DNA of 64,000 bases, taken from Saccharothrix ecbatanensis. Lineage in GTDB: Bacteria; Actinomycetota; Actinomycetes; Mycobacteriales; Pseudonocardiaceae. The notes under the pieces are model-generated. The model was not told the origin of the DNA. It ran no database searches and saw only the letters and a program-made list of their open reading frames with translations. Shown piece after piece: positions 55,201-64,000 of this stretch. Within the stretch, counting starts at the first letter, position 1, and every line of letters starts with the position of its first letter. The DNA is taken from the NCBI RefSeq assembly GCF_014205015.1, contig NZ_JACHMO010000001.1:7502001-7566000 (forward strand), in the 5' to 3' direction. Made by a program: the position numbers and the translations under genes.

Positions 55201-55336
55201 CACACCGCCACCGCCACCGCCACCGCCACACCGCCACCGCCACACCGCCACCGCCACACCGCCACCGCCACACCGCCACCGCCACACCGCCACCGGCACA
55301 CCGCCACCGGCACCGCCACCGGCACCGCCACACCGG
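55201..55336. repeat. 14-bp minisatellite inside the MoxR/VWA cluster
   Basis: About ten copies of CACACCGCCACCGC (two copies shortened to 12 bases, later copies ending in GG) run from 55201 to 55336 in the 433-base gap between the DUF5682 stop and the VWA start. The rest of the gap (54983-55200, 55337-55415) has no gene; a short AT-rich stretch at 55030-55080 could hold a separate VWA promoter. Confidence 0.85.
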
Positions 55337-55415
55337 CATGTCCGCGCTCGCGCATGTGCCGGGCCGTCGTGAACAGGCCGTCGTGAACAGGCCGCCGTGA
55401 ACAGGCCGCCGCACG

Positions 55416-57635
55416 TCACGTGCTGGCCGCCAACAGGTCGCGCACGTGCCCCACGAGCCGTGCCGCCAACTCCTCGTCCCACTCGCTCGAAGCCGCCGCA
55501 CCACCCGCCGCCGTTCCCCTGACCCGGTCGCCGAGCATCCGCCGCTCCGGCGGGCTGAACTCGCCCACCGCCCGCCGCAACAACGGCAGCGCCGCCGCGA
55601 AATCGGCCCCCGACAACCCCGTCAGCCACTCGTCCACCACACCGAACAGCCGCGAATCCGCCGTCAGCAACGACGCCGACCCACGCAGGAACCCGGCCAC
55701 GAACGCCGTCGCGCCGGACGCCAGCGACACCGCCCGGTGCAGGCGTGCGGCTACCTCGTCCGAATCGAGCGCACCCGTCTCCCACAGCAGCCGCGTCGCC
55801 CGACCCGTCGGCAGACCGTGTGCGTCCGGCATCCTGACCAGCGATTTCAGTGCCCGCTGCCACGTGTCCCGGTGCTCCTCATCGGCCGCCAACCGCACCG
55901 CGTCGTCCGCACCCTCCACCGCCTTGACCGCACGTTCCGCCGTGTCCTCATCCACCCCCCGACACGCCAACGGCAACCCGACCGCCCCCCGCGCCAACAA
56001 CCCGTGCAACGCCACCCGCAGCAACTCCGGGTCCGTCCCGCGCACCGAGCCATAACGCACCGTCGTCGCCAGGTCCGGCAGCGCGGCCAGCAGCTCCAAC
56101 GCATCCGTCGCCGCCGCCGCACACCGGTCCAGCGCCTGACGTGACGCCGCGACCGCCTCCGGGATCTCGCACCCGACCGACCGGCTCAGCGACTCCGCCG
56201 CGTCGACCACCCGCGTCGCGTCCCCCGCCCCCGTCACGAGCACAGTCCGCGCGGCGGCCTCGACCGTCGTCCCATGCCGAGCGGCCACCGCTAGCGCTAC
56301 CTCGAACTCCGGCTTCCAGTGCAGCTGCCACGCCTCGGCGAACGTGCCCAGCGTGCGGGTCGTGTCCGGCGTCCCCCACGGCACGTCCAACACCTCCAGC
56401 CGCCGCAACAACTTCGACCGCTCCCGATCCGTGTCCTTCCGCAGGTCCAGACGGATCGGCTTGGCCAACGCACTCGCGGGCAGCCGCAGCCGCTTCCGCA
56501 ACCGCGCCAAGTCCGCGGCCAGCGGCGACGTCGGCACGTCATCCCCGACCTCACCCAGCCGCTCACCGACCACCAACTGCTCGTGCACCAGCCGCAACGG
56601 CGTCGCGTCACCCCCGCACAACACCGCCAGCGACGCCTCCATCACCTCCGACAACCCCGGCGACGGTCTTCCCCGCATCGCCGCCAACGCGTCCGCCAGC
56701 CGCACGGCCTCCACCGCACTCGCCGTGGACGCCGGCAAATCCTCCGCCCGCAACACCGCGCACGCCTTGGCGAACCACCGCGGCACGGCGTCGCCTCGTT
56801 CGGCGCACTCCCACAAGTGCGCGTACCAGCCCGGCGAGTCGATACCCGCGCCATAACCGGACGCCGACGCCAGCCGACCGTGGCTCCACGGCACCCACGT
56901 GCCCGAAACCTTCTTGCGCGGCAAGCCTTTCAGGGCTGCGGCGTCGACCGAGGCGGGCGGCAGGGTGCGCAGCGCGGGCACGTGCCACGCACCGGCGACC
57001 ACCGCGATCGGCCCCTCCACGTCCTTCAACGCCTGCCGCACGTTCTGCCGCATCGCCGCCTCACGGCGCAACGTCCGCGCGTCCACCTGATCGGCGAACT
57101 CCTCGCGCAACGCCCCCATCGCCTCGGCGACCGCCTCGGCCAGGTCCTCGGGATCGGTGTGGTGCTCGACCACGTCCTCCCACCAGCGCTCCGGGTCGTC
57201 GAAGCCGGCTGCCTCCGCCAGCGTGCCCAAAGGGTCGAGGGCTGCCTTTGGTCCAGCGTCGGGGGCGTCGGGGGCATCAGGGGCATCGGGGTCCGGGGGC
57301 TCGCCGAGCGACGCGGCGGCCGGTAAGTCGAAGAAGCGCACCGGCACACCGTGGGCGTGAGCCCACTTCATCGCCCGCCACTCCGGCGAGAACTCCGCGA
57401 ACGGCCAGAAAGCGGCCTGTGACGGTTCTGCCTCGTCGTGCAGCAACAACGCCACCGGCGGCGTCAGGTTCGGCACGTGGGACAGCAGGGCGTCACCCTC
57501 CGGCGGCCCCTCGATCAGCACCACCTCCGGCCGCACGGCCTCCAGCGCCGCCGCGACCATCCGCGCCGAACCGGGACCGTGGTGCCGGATGCCGAGCAGC
57601 GTCACCCGCTCGGGCAAGGGCTGTTCGCGCGCCAT
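55416..57635 (-). CDS. DUF5682 protein
   Basis: A 739-aa protein beginning VTLLGIRHHGPGSARMVAAAL, the DUF5682 hallmark, with VVLIEGPPEGDALL and a central GAWHVPALR block that resembles an EreA/ChaN-like metal-binding hydrolase fold (His-containing motifs). The rest is helical. An Asp-Ala-Pro repeat (DAPDAPDAPDAG) is inserted near residue 120. The family is found only with MoxR and VWA genes. Stop and start overlap with the MoxR gene (TGATG). Its activity is unknown. Confidence 0.87.
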   Translation of the reverse strand: MAREQPLPERVTLLGIRHHGPGSARMVAAALEAVRPEVVLIEGPPEGDALLSHVPNLTPPVALLLHDEAEPSQAAFWPFAEFSPEWRAMKWAHAHGVPVRFFDLPAAASLGEPPDPDAPDAPDAPDAGPKAALDPLGTLAEAAGFDDPERWWEDVVEHHTDPEDLAEAVAEAMGALREEFADQVDARTLRREAAMRQNVRQALKDVEGPIAVVAGAWHVPALRTLPPASVDAAALKGLPRKKVSGTWVPWSHGRLASASGYGAGIDSPGWYAHLWECAERGDAVPRWFAKACAVLRAEDLPASTASAVEAVRLADALAAMRGRPSPGLSEVMEASLAVLCGGDATPLRLVHEQLVVGERLGEVGDDVPTSPLAADLARLRKRLRLPASALAKPIRLDLRKDTDRERSKLLRRLEVLDVPWGTPDTTRTLGTFAEAWQLHWKPEFEVALAVAARHGTTVEAAARTVLVTGAGDATRVVDAAESLSRSVGCEIPEAVAASRQALDRCAAAATDALELLAALPDLATTVRYGSVRGTDPELLRVALHGLLARGAVGLPLACRGVDEDTAERAVKAVEGADDAVRLAADEEHRDTWQRALKSLVRMPDAHGLPTGRATRLLWETGALDSDEVAARLHRAVSLASGATAFVAGFLRGSASLLTADSRLFGVVDEWLTGLSGADFAAALPLLRRAVGEFSPPERRMLGDRVRGTAAGGAAASSEWDEELAARLVGHVRDLLAAST

Positions 57636-58723
57636 CAGCCCACCGCGTCCTGGCACGCCCGGTACAGGTCGCGCCACTCGGCCCGCTCCTTGACCACCGC
57701 TTCCAGGTACTCCCGCCACGCCGCCGTGTCCGACACCCGGTCCTTGACCACCGCGCCGAGCAGGCCGGACGCCACCTCGTCGGCGGTGATCGTGCCGTCG
57801 CCGAAGTGCGCCGCCAACGCCATGCCGCTGGTCACCACCGAGATCGCCTCGGCCGTGGACAGGCTGCCGCTCGGCTTCTTCAACTGCGTCCGACCATCCA
57901 CAGTGGACCCGTTGCGCAGCTCGCGGAAGATCCGCACCACCCGGCGCACCTCCTCCAACGCGGGCGGCTCGGCGGGCAGCTGCAACGCGCGGCCGAGCTG
58001 CGCGGAGCGGGCCAGCACGATCTCCACCTCGGCGTCCTCCGTCGCGGGCGGCGGCAGGACGACCGTGTTGAAACGCCGGGCCAGCGCCGACGACATCTGG
58101 TTCACGCCCCGGTCGCGGTCGTTCGCGGTGGCGATCACGGTGAACCCCGCCACCGCCTGCACCTGGATGCCCAGCTCCGGCACCGGCAGCGTCTTCTCGG
58201 ACAGGATCGTGATGAACGAGTCCTGCACCTCGGCGGGCATCCGGGTCAGCTCCTCGACGCGGGCCACCGCGCCGGTGCGCATCGCCGTCATGATCGGGCT
58301 CGCCACCAACGCCGCCTCGGACGGGCCCTCGGCGATCAGCCGGGCGTAGTTCCAGCCGTAGCGGACCTGGTCCTCGCCGGTGCCCGCGGTGCCCTGGACG
58401 GTCAGCATCGAGTTGCCGCTGACCGCCGCCGCGATGTGCTCCGACAGCCACGACTTCGCCGTTCCCGGCACGCCGACCAGCAACAACGCCCGGTCGGTTA
58501 CCAGCGTGCCGACGGCCACCTCGACCAGCCGCCGGTCGCCGACGTACTTCGGCGTGATCACCGTGCCGTCCGGCAGCGTGCCGCCGAGCACGTACGTGAC
58601 CACCGCCTGCGGCGACATCCGCCAGCGCGGCGGACGCGGTCGGTCGTCCGCCGCCGCCAAGGCCGCGAGTTCCGCGGCGTACTGCTGTTCCGCGGCGGGC
58701 CGCAGCACGGATTCGGTGGTCAC
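57635..58723 (-). CDS. MoxR-type AAA+ ATPase
   Basis: A 362-aa ATPase with Walker A GVPGTAKSWLSE (84-95), a Walker-B-like region reading ARVEELTRMP where Glu-Glu replaces the usual Asp-Glu, sensor 1 VIATANDRDRG and an arginine finger in ALARRFN. MoxR proteins work with VWA partners as chaperone-like assembly machines. The GTG at 58723 overlaps the DUF5691 stop by four bases. The Walker-B change may be normal for this subfamily. Confidence 0.9.
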   Translation of the reverse strand: MTTESVLRPAAEQQYAAELAALAAADDRPRPPRWRMSPQAVVTYVLGGTLPDGTVITPKYVGDRRLVEVAVGTLVTDRALLLVGVPGTAKSWLSEHIAAAVSGNSMLTVQGTAGTGEDQVRYGWNYARLIAEGPSEAALVASPIMTAMRTGAVARVEELTRMPAEVQDSFITILSEKTLPVPELGIQVQAVAGFTVIATANDRDRGVNQMSSALARRFNTVVLPPPATEDAEVEIVLARSAQLGRALQLPAEPPALEEVRRVVRIFRELRNGSTVDGRTQLKKPSGSLSTAEAISVVTSGMALAAHFGDGTITADEVASGLLGAVVKDRVSDTAAWREYLEAVVKERAEWRDLYRACQDAVG

Positions 58724-60147
58724 TGGCTCTCCTCCTGGTGGTTGAACGCCTCGCGCAACTGCATGCGCAGGCGCAGGACGTCGAGTTCGGCGGTGTGCAC
58801 GGGCCAGCGCTCGGTGATGCGGGCCCAGTTCGCGCCGAGCACCTCGGCGTCACCCCTGGCCAGCAGCACGGCGGGCGGCCGACCGGCGAGCCACCTCGGG
58901 TCGCGCATGCCGGCGTAGCAGTCGAGCAGGGCGGCGGTGGCGTCCGCGCTCCACGGTCCGGGCAGCTGCGAGCAGGCGTGGTCGAGCAGGTCGTAGTTCC
59001 ACTGCCGCGACACCTCGACCACGGTGCGCGCGGCCAGTTCGGCGGGCAGGCCGCTCAGCATCTCCAACTGCTCCATGCCGGTCAGCGACCGCGTCGCCGC
59101 GACCGCCCACGGCCGGGCGTCGTCGGCCAGCTTCAGGTTCTGCGCCACCCCGCGCAGCAACGCACTCGCCCACGGACCGCGGGCCAGCTCGGCGGCGGCG
59201 CCCTCGTCGTCGGTGTCGAGGCGGCTGGTCCAGTGCTGCGGCGGAACGCTCGCCGCCGCGCCCCTGATCCGACCCGCGACACCGGCCTCGGAACCGTCTT
59301 TCAGCAGGTCACGGGCCTCGTCCGGCTCAGGCGAGGAATCGGCCCACAGCTCGTCGCTCTGCACGTCGAACCCGTCCGCGGTGAGCCACAGGCCGCGGTG
59401 CAGGCGTTCGGCGGCACGGTCGGCGAGGGCCGAGGCAGGCAGGGTGCGGAGGAGGCGCAACGCCTCGTCGTGGACGCCGATCGCCCGGTCGGCCAAGGCG
59501 CGTTCGAGGAGCGGTTCGTCGTCCGGGCCGAGGTTCGCTTCCAGTGCGCTGACCAACACTTGGCGGTCGGTGGCACGGCGCTGGACCTCGAACTGGGCGG
59601 CCAGGAACTCGCGGGTCTTCACGCGGTCGCGGTTGCGGGCGCGGCGCAGGGCGTCGAGGCGGGACCTGCCGGGCAGGTCGAGGGCCTGCTCGAGATCGAC
59701 CTCTTCGGTGACGGCGCCGGTAGCGGCCCATGACCAGGCAAGCCGGATCGTCGCCAGCCAGCGGCCGCGGTCTCCTAGGACGGCGGCGACGGCCGGGCGC
59801 AGGCCGGGGTGCGCGGTGCCCAGGCCCAGCAGGGCGGGCAGTTCGCGGTGGTCGGCGACCACGCGCGCGGCCCTGGCCATGCCGCACCACTCCGTGAGCA
59901 GGATCTGGTCGTCCAAGGCGACGATCTGGACCAGGACGGACCTGGCTGTCGGGTTGGCCCGCGCGTCGTCGGACCCGGGGGCGGCGGGCAGCAGTGGGGC
60001 GTCGACGACCGGCGGCAGCTGGGCGCCGTGGGCGGCTACGCCGAGCGCCGCGACGCGGTCCAGCAGGTCGGTCGGGGTGGTGCCCGCCCGGTGTGCGCCC
60101 ACCAGCGCCGCTTGCACGACCTCGTCCCATTCGTTGTGGAGGGTCAT
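58720..60147 (-). CDS. DUF5691 protein
   Basis: A 475-aa helical protein of the DUF5691 type: EVVQAALVGAHRAG at the start, LTEWCGMARAARVVADHRELP and a series of HEAT-like helix pairs (for example DEPLLERALADRAIGVHDEALRLLRTLP) that could be a protein-binding scaffold. It overlaps both neighbours by four bases. Always found with SWIM, MoxR, DUF5682 and VWA genes in this arrangement; exact role unknown. Confidence 0.85.
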   Translation of the reverse strand: MTLHNEWDEVVQAALVGAHRAGTTPTDLLDRVAALGVAAHGAQLPPVVDAPLLPAAPGSDDARANPTARSVLVQIVALDDQILLTEWCGMARAARVVADHRELPALLGLGTAHPGLRPAVAAVLGDRGRWLATIRLAWSWAATGAVTEEVDLEQALDLPGRSRLDALRRARNRDRVKTREFLAAQFEVQRRATDRQVLVSALEANLGPDDEPLLERALADRAIGVHDEALRLLRTLPASALADRAAERLHRGLWLTADGFDVQSDELWADSSPEPDEARDLLKDGSEAGVAGRIRGAAASVPPQHWTSRLDTDDEGAAAELARGPWASALLRGVAQNLKLADDARPWAVAATRSLTGMEQLEMLSGLPAELAARTVVEVSRQWNYDLLDHACSQLPGPWSADATAALLDCYAGMRDPRWLAGRPPAVLLARGDAEVLGANWARITERWPVHTAELDVLRLRMQLREAFNHQEESQ

Positions 60148-61418
60148 CCGAGGACCTCCGGTGCGCTGCCCGGCGAAGCGACGGCGCCCAAGCGCAGTTC
60201 ACGGCCGTTCCACAGACCCCACGCGTCGAACGGAGCGCCGCCGGTCAACGCCAGCGCCTGGTCCAGCGCCAAGTCCGACCGGACCGGAACCCCGCGGCCC
60301 GTCGCGTCCACCAGATGCCTCGTGTCCTCGGTGACCCGCACCGACGCACACCCCAGCGGGTGCAGGCGCGCCCACGGATCGGCCTTCAAGAACTCCTCCA
60401 ACCCCGCCAACGCCGCACGCCACGACTCCGGCGCGGGCACCGGCTCAGGCTGCCGCTCGACCAGCAACTCGCCCACGGCCACCCGGTGCGGCGGCACGTC
60501 GGGATACGGGTGCAACACGCCCTGCACCTGCACGCCGTGCGTCAACGGCAGCACCGGCCGCGCCCCGCCACCGGCATGCCGCACCCCCACGACCCAGCCG
60601 TGCGAACGCCCCCAGATCCACTGCCGCACGGTCCGCACCAAGCCGTCATCGGACTCCAGCCTCAACAACGGCACCCAGTGATCCGACCAACCCGGCCCGG
60701 CCCGGACGTCCTCCTCGGCCACCGAAAAACCCAGCCGCCGACGCACCACGGGCGAAGGCGACTCGGCCGACCGCGCCAACAGGTGCAAGCCGCCCAACCG
60801 GTCGGCCGCGTCGTGCGCCCACCGCGCCCCGCCCGCCGCGACGATGCCGTGCACCTCGTCCACCGCCGACGCCAGCCCTTTGGCCTGCGCGTCGACCATC
60901 CGTGCCCCGATCGAGTGCCACCACGCCGCGTCCCTTGCGGGCAACCCGGCAAGCCCGGCGCCCGCCACGTCGGCCAGCCAGTCGGTCAGCCCGGCCACCC
61001 CGGCCCGCACCGCGTTCTCCCTGGCCAGGGCCGTCTTCTCCTTGGCCTTGGCCCGCCGCTCCACCGCTTCCGGCGACTCGTCGGCAACGGCCGGAACGGC
61101 GGCGCGGTTGCGTCGGCCCAGCCACTCGTTCACCCAGTCGGGCGTTTCGGACGCGGGCAGCGGCTCACGCGCGTCACGCAGTTGCAGCGCCAACGCGTGC
61201 TTGCACGGGAACTTGCGCGACGGGCACGAGCACTTCGTCGCCCGGTCACCCAGGTCGACGCACACCTGGTACGGGTTCTTGCCACTGCCCTTGCACAGGC
61301 CCCACAGGGCCGTGTCGCTGCGACCCGTCCCCTGCCACCCGGAGGACCCCGCCAGCCGGGTGGCGCTGCTCGCCACCTGACCGTCCGGGGCCTGCTCCAG
61401 AAGCGCTTGTGCGTCCAT
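60144..61418 (-). CDS. SWIM zinc-finger protein
   Basis: A 424-aa protein with a SWIM motif, CSCPSRKFPCKHALAL (C-x-C-x-n-C-x-H), near residue 70, after an N-terminal region with GTGRSDTALWGLCKGSGKNPYQV. The rest is Trp-rich and probably helical. SWIM motifs bind DNA or protein. ATG 61418 is chosen because homology begins at MDAQALLEQ; an in-frame start at 61439 exists. It is the first gene of the operon. Confidence 0.88.
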   Translation of the reverse strand: MDAQALLEQAPDGQVASSATRLAGSSGWQGTGRSDTALWGLCKGSGKNPYQVCVDLGDRATKCSCPSRKFPCKHALALQLRDAREPLPASETPDWVNEWLGRRNRAAVPAVADESPEAVERRAKAKEKTALARENAVRAGVAGLTDWLADVAGAGLAGLPARDAAWWHSIGARMVDAQAKGLASAVDEVHGIVAAGGARWAHDAADRLGGLHLLARSAESPSPVVRRRLGFSVAEEDVRAGPGWSDHWVPLLRLESDDGLVRTVRQWIWGRSHGWVVGVRHAGGGARPVLPLTHGVQVQGVLHPYPDVPPHRVAVGELLVERQPEPVPAPESWRAALAGLEEFLKADPWARLHPLGCASVRVTEDTRHLVDATGRGVPVRSDLALDQALALTGGAPFDAWGLWNGRELRLGAVASPGSAPEVLG

Positions 61419-61479
61419 GCCGGCAGACGTTAGAGGCACCCACCGACAATTAGTCGATCACCTGGTCCGAGCGCGGTCG

Positions 61480-62658
61480 TCAATCCAGGTCAGGACCGCG
61501 GCGAGCCCAGGACCAGGCGTACTTCGGGTCCTCGGACGCCACCGCCGCCTCACCGAGCTCCAACGGCCGGAACGTGTCCACCATGACCGCGGTCTCGTCG
61601 AAGTAGTCCACCCCGAGCGACGCCTCGACCGCCCCCGGCTGCGGCCCGTGGGTGCAACCGGACGGGTGAAGGGACAGCGAGCCGATGCCGATGCCCGACC
61701 CCTTGCGCGCCTCGTAGTCACCGCCGACGTAGAACATCAGCTCATCGGAGTCCACGTTCGCGTGGTTGTACGGCACCGGGATCGACAACGGGTGGTAGTC
61801 CACCTTGCGCGGCACGAACGAGCACACCACGAAGTTCGGCCCCTCGAACGTCTGGTGCACCGGCGGCGGCTGGTGCACGCGGCCCGTGATCGGCTCGAAG
61901 TCGCGGATGTTGAACGCCCATGGGTACAGGCAGCCGTCCCAGCCCACTACGTCGAACGGGTGGTTGGCGTACGTGAACCGGGTGAGGCCGGCGCGGTGCC
62001 GCACGAGCACGTCCACGTCCTCGCCGTCCACGATCAGCGGCTCCAGCGGCCCGCGGACGTCGCGCTCGCAGTACGGCGAGTGCTCCAGGAACTGCCCCTT
62101 GCCGGACAGGTACCGCTTCGGTGGTCCGATGTGTCCGCCGGCTTCCAGCACGAGCAGGTTCATCGGCCGGCCCGGCACCACCCGATAGGTGCACGACGTC
62201 GGCAGCACCACGTAATCGCCCTCGGCGACCGGCAGCGCGCCGTAGATCGTCTCCACCACACCCTCACCGGACTGCACGTACAGCAGCTCGTCGCCGGCCG
62301 CGTTGCGGTACAGCGGACTGGGCGCGGTGGCGGTCACGAAGGCGATCACCACGTCCGCGTTGCCGAACAGGACGCGCCGCCCGGTGACCGCGTCGACGTC
62401 GGAAGAGTCCCAGGTCAGCGCGGGTGTGCGGAAGTGCCGCGGCTTCAGCGGGAGGTTCGGCGCCAACGCGCCGCGCGCCTCCTCGACGGTGACCGCGTCG
62501 ACGATCGCGGTCGGCAGGTGGCGGTGGTAGAGCAGGGCGGAATCGGCGGAAAAGCCCTCCACGCCCATCAGCTCTTCCGCGTACAGCCCGCCCTCCGGTG
62601 TGCGGAACTGCGTGTGGCGCTTACGGGGGATCTCACCCACCTGGCGGTAGTACGCCAT
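61480..62658 (-). CDS. hmgA: Homogentisate 1,2-dioxygenase
   Basis: A 392-aa non-heme iron enzyme. The core blocks are YANHPFDVVGWDGCLYPWAFNI, HQTFEGPNFVVCSFVPR, a metal-binding NHANVDSDELMFY (His and Glu) and LHPSGCTHGPQPG (His). It opens the ring of homogentisate to maleylacetoacetate in tyrosine/phenylalanine breakdown. The divergent gene pair ends in fumarylacetoacetase, the last step of the same path. Confidence 0.94.
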   Translation of the reverse strand: MAYYRQVGEIPRKRHTQFRTPEGGLYAEELMGVEGFSADSALLYHRHLPTAIVDAVTVEEARGALAPNLPLKPRHFRTPALTWDSSDVDAVTGRRVLFGNADVVIAFVTATAPSPLYRNAAGDELLYVQSGEGVVETIYGALPVAEGDYVVLPTSCTYRVVPGRPMNLLVLEAGGHIGPPKRYLSGKGQFLEHSPYCERDVRGPLEPLIVDGEDVDVLVRHRAGLTRFTYANHPFDVVGWDGCLYPWAFNIRDFEPITGRVHQPPPVHQTFEGPNFVVCSFVPRKVDYHPLSIPVPYNHANVDSDELMFYVGGDYEARKGSGIGIGSLSLHPSGCTHGPQPGAVEASLGVDYFDETAVMVDTFRPLELGEAAVASEDPKYAWSWARRGPDLD

Positions 62659-62727
62659 GGCTCACTCCGGGCGTTCGATAGTCGGACATCTTTGTTCATT
62701 GACCGGTACGCCACTAGCGTGTCAGCC

Positions 62728-63594
62728 GTGTCAAGCGCCTTCGAACTCCGTGCGCCCGGTCCACGCGGGACTCCGCCCCTGCTCGCGCGGCTTGTCGACG
62801 ACGCCGCACTGTTCCCGCCGGGCAGCGCGGCAATGCCCGACGCGATCCGCGGCCACCTCGACGCACGCGCCGGGGAATGGGCCGGTGCGGTGGGGTTGTT
62901 CCTGTGCCCCGCGTCCCGACTTGCCGAGCTCATCACCGAGTTGATCAAGGTCAAACCGGTGAAGCCGATCGCCCTGTCACTGGTCATCGACACGGGCCTG
63001 GGCGGTGTGCCCAAGGCCGTGTCGATCGTCGAATCCCGCAGCGAGTTGCTGGCGCTGCGGATGGTCGAGATGCCCGCCCCGTCCGACGTGGACGAGGTGT
63101 GGCTGGAACGCGTCTCCGAGTTCGTGCCCGAGGACGTCATCAGGGTGGTCGAGCCGAGGCGGGGCGGCGCCGAGTGGCTGGACGGCGTCCGTCGCGTCAT
63201 CGAGCACGGCAGCTGGCCCAAACTGAGGTGCGGAGGAGTCAGCAAGGAGAACTTCCCCAGCGTGGACGAGGTCGCCGACTTCCTGGCGGTGGTGAGCGGC
63301 GGCGGCGTGGCCTTCAAGGCGACGGCCGGGCTGCACCACGCCGTCCGGCGCACGGACGGCCAGACCGGTTTCACCCACCACGGGTTCCTCAACCTGTTGG
63401 TCGCCACCGCGCGCTCGCTGTCCGGCGGTGACGTGCGTGAGGCGTTGTCCAGCACGGACGCGGTCGCGTTGGGCGAAGAGGCCAACGCGTTGTCCGACCA
63501 GGCCGCGCACGCCGTCCGCGGTGTGTTCGCCTCCTACGGGTCGTGCTCGCTGGACGAGCCGATCGCCGACCTGGAGGAGCTGGGTCTGCTGTGA
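62728..63594 (+). CDS. Protein of unknown function in the tyrosine-degradation cluster
   Basis: A 288-aa soluble protein I cannot name. Features are an opening LLARLVDDAALFPPGSAAMPDAI, beta strands with LFLCPASRLAELI and IALSLVIDTG, RCGGVSKENFPSVDEVADFLAVV and GVAFKATAGLHHAVR near the end. The pattern of alternating strand and helix resembles an eight-strand barrel. It overlaps the fumarylacetoacetase gene by four bases, so it is made with it and likely serves the same path. Confidence 0.75.
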   Translation: MSSAFELRAPGPRGTPPLLARLVDDAALFPPGSAAMPDAIRGHLDARAGEWAGAVGLFLCPASRLAELITELIKVKPVKPIALSLVIDTGLGGVPKAVSIVESRSELLALRMVEMPAPSDVDEVWLERVSEFVPEDVIRVVEPRRGGAEWLDGVRRVIEHGSWPKLRCGGVSKENFPSVDEVADFLAVVSGGGVAFKATAGLHHAVRRTDGQTGFTHHGFLNLLVATARSLSGGDVREALSSTDAVALGEEANALSDQAAHAVRGVFASYGSCSLDEPIADLEELGLL

Positions 63595-64000
63595 GCTGGA
63601 TCGACGACCCTGAGTTCACCGCCGACGCGCCGTTCGGGCCGCAAACGCTGCCGTACGGCGTGCTGCCCGGCGGTGTCGCGGTGCGGGTGGGCGACCAAGC
63701 CCTGTTGCTGCGCGGACTGGCCCTGGGTGAGCGCCTGGAGCCCTTGGCGGCCACGGGGACGCTGGACGCCCTGCTGGCGGCCGGACGGCCCGCGTGGAGC
63801 GAACTGCGGGCGCGGCTGGTCGAGATCGTCTCGGCCACGTCCGCGCCGCGCGGGGCGGAGCTGGTGGCGTTGGACGGCGCCGTGCTGCCGTTCACCGTGG
63901 CCGACTACGTGGACTTCTACTCGTCGCGGCACCACGCGGAGAACGTCGGCCGGATCTTCCGACCCGACGGCGAGGCGCTGCTGCCGAACTGGACGCACCT
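63591..64000 (+). CDS. Fumarylacetoacetase, N-terminal part, cut by the window edge
   Basis: The first 136 residues are seen. The SH3-like N-terminal domain starts SWIDDPEFTADAPFGPQTLPYG. The catalytic domain starts with VADYVDFYSSRHHAENVGRIFRPDGEALL-type sequence, in which the Asp and His of DFYSSRHHA belong to the metal and active site. It splits fumarylacetoacetate into fumarate and acetoacetate. GTG 63591 overlaps the previous stop (GTGA). Confidence 0.95.
   Translation, partial: MSWIDDPEFTADAPFGPQTLPYGVLPGGVAVRVGDQALLLRGLALGERLEPLAATGTLDALLAAGRPAWSELRARLVEIVSATSAPRGAELVALDGAVLPFTVADYVDFYSSRHHAENVGRIFRPDGEALLPNWTH

Noticed and set aside
55051..55386. Thr/His/Pro-rich frame over the minisatellite
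   Set aside because: The sequence is only the translated repeat; no start signal or family motif.
57872..57900. Broken Walker B of the MoxR protein as a sign of inactivation
   Set aside because: Walker A, sensor 1 and arginine finger are intact and operon overlap is kept; Glu-Glu may be normal for this subfamily.

Overview
The window is high-GC actinobacterial DNA with many GTG starts and dense operons whose genes overlap by 1-4 bases. Paired Scr1-type regulators (DUF5753) and DUF397 proteins, leaderless promoters of the TAnnnT-n6/7-start type, DtxR/IdeR-like iron boxes and ECF sigma factors together suggest a filamentous Pseudonocardiales genome (Saccharothrix, Lentzea or Actinosynnema type). 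This is inference from gene content; no rRNA is present to fix the genus.

Layout. 1-2.2 kb: tail of a DUF5753 regulator, its DUF397 partner and a NarL-type two-component pair. 2.2-17.1 kb: a cell-surface polysaccharide region. It holds an AlgJ/AlgX-like O-acetylation protein, a pyruvyl-transferase-like protein and a GT2 enzyme on the plus strand. Facing them on the minus strand is an operon with a membrane protein set, an acyltransferase-3, a 793-aa glycosyltransferase, a SHOCT-like membrane protein and a 1188-aa methyltransferase/kinase-like/coiled-coil/GT2 protein resembling the O-antigen chain terminator WbdD. 17.2-25.6 kb: msrA, an orphan YoeB-like toxin, an ABC exporter behind a CebR-type operator, low-complexity proteins, an OsmC protein, tRNA-Gly(GCC), an ECF sigma factor fused to a zinc anti-sigma domain, and an Fpg/Nei glycosylase. 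25.7-33.7 kb: a LytS/LytTR two-component system with two sodium:solute symporters and their small membrane partners, probably a carboxylate-uptake module. 33.8-44.2 kb: rhodanese, DUF4328, an ECF41 sigma factor with its SDR partner, an internally deleted Scr1 regulator, two glycerophosphodiesterases around a P450, DUF5926, a DnaA-box cluster, and a SigE-family sigma operon. 44.2-52.6 kb: ferritin, arginine deiminase, the EACC1/caspase-chaperonin pair, a GPP34 protein, a lipase, a CPBP protease and an iron-box-controlled DUF2470 protein. 52.8-61.4 kb: two small membrane proteins and a five-gene SWIM/DUF5691/MoxR/DUF5682/VWA cluster. 61.5-64 kb: tyrosine/homogentisate degradation (hmgA, an unknown gene, fumarylacetoacetase).

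The most striking item is at 46.3-48.8 kb. A small EACC1-like protein is followed two bases later by a 687-aa protein that joins an intact caspase domain (His81, Cys131) to an almost complete but shortened GroEL-like domain. In that domain the residue matching the ATP-hydrolysis aspartate Asp398 of GroEL is an arginine. This looks like a conflict or programmed-cell-death system in which an ATPase-dead chaperonin-like module has become the sensor or oligomerisation part of a caspase effector. A 22-bp tandem repeat family, two glycosyl-polymer enzymes, several readable regulatory boxes and a second possible conflict module (the MoxR/VWA cluster) are further points of interest.
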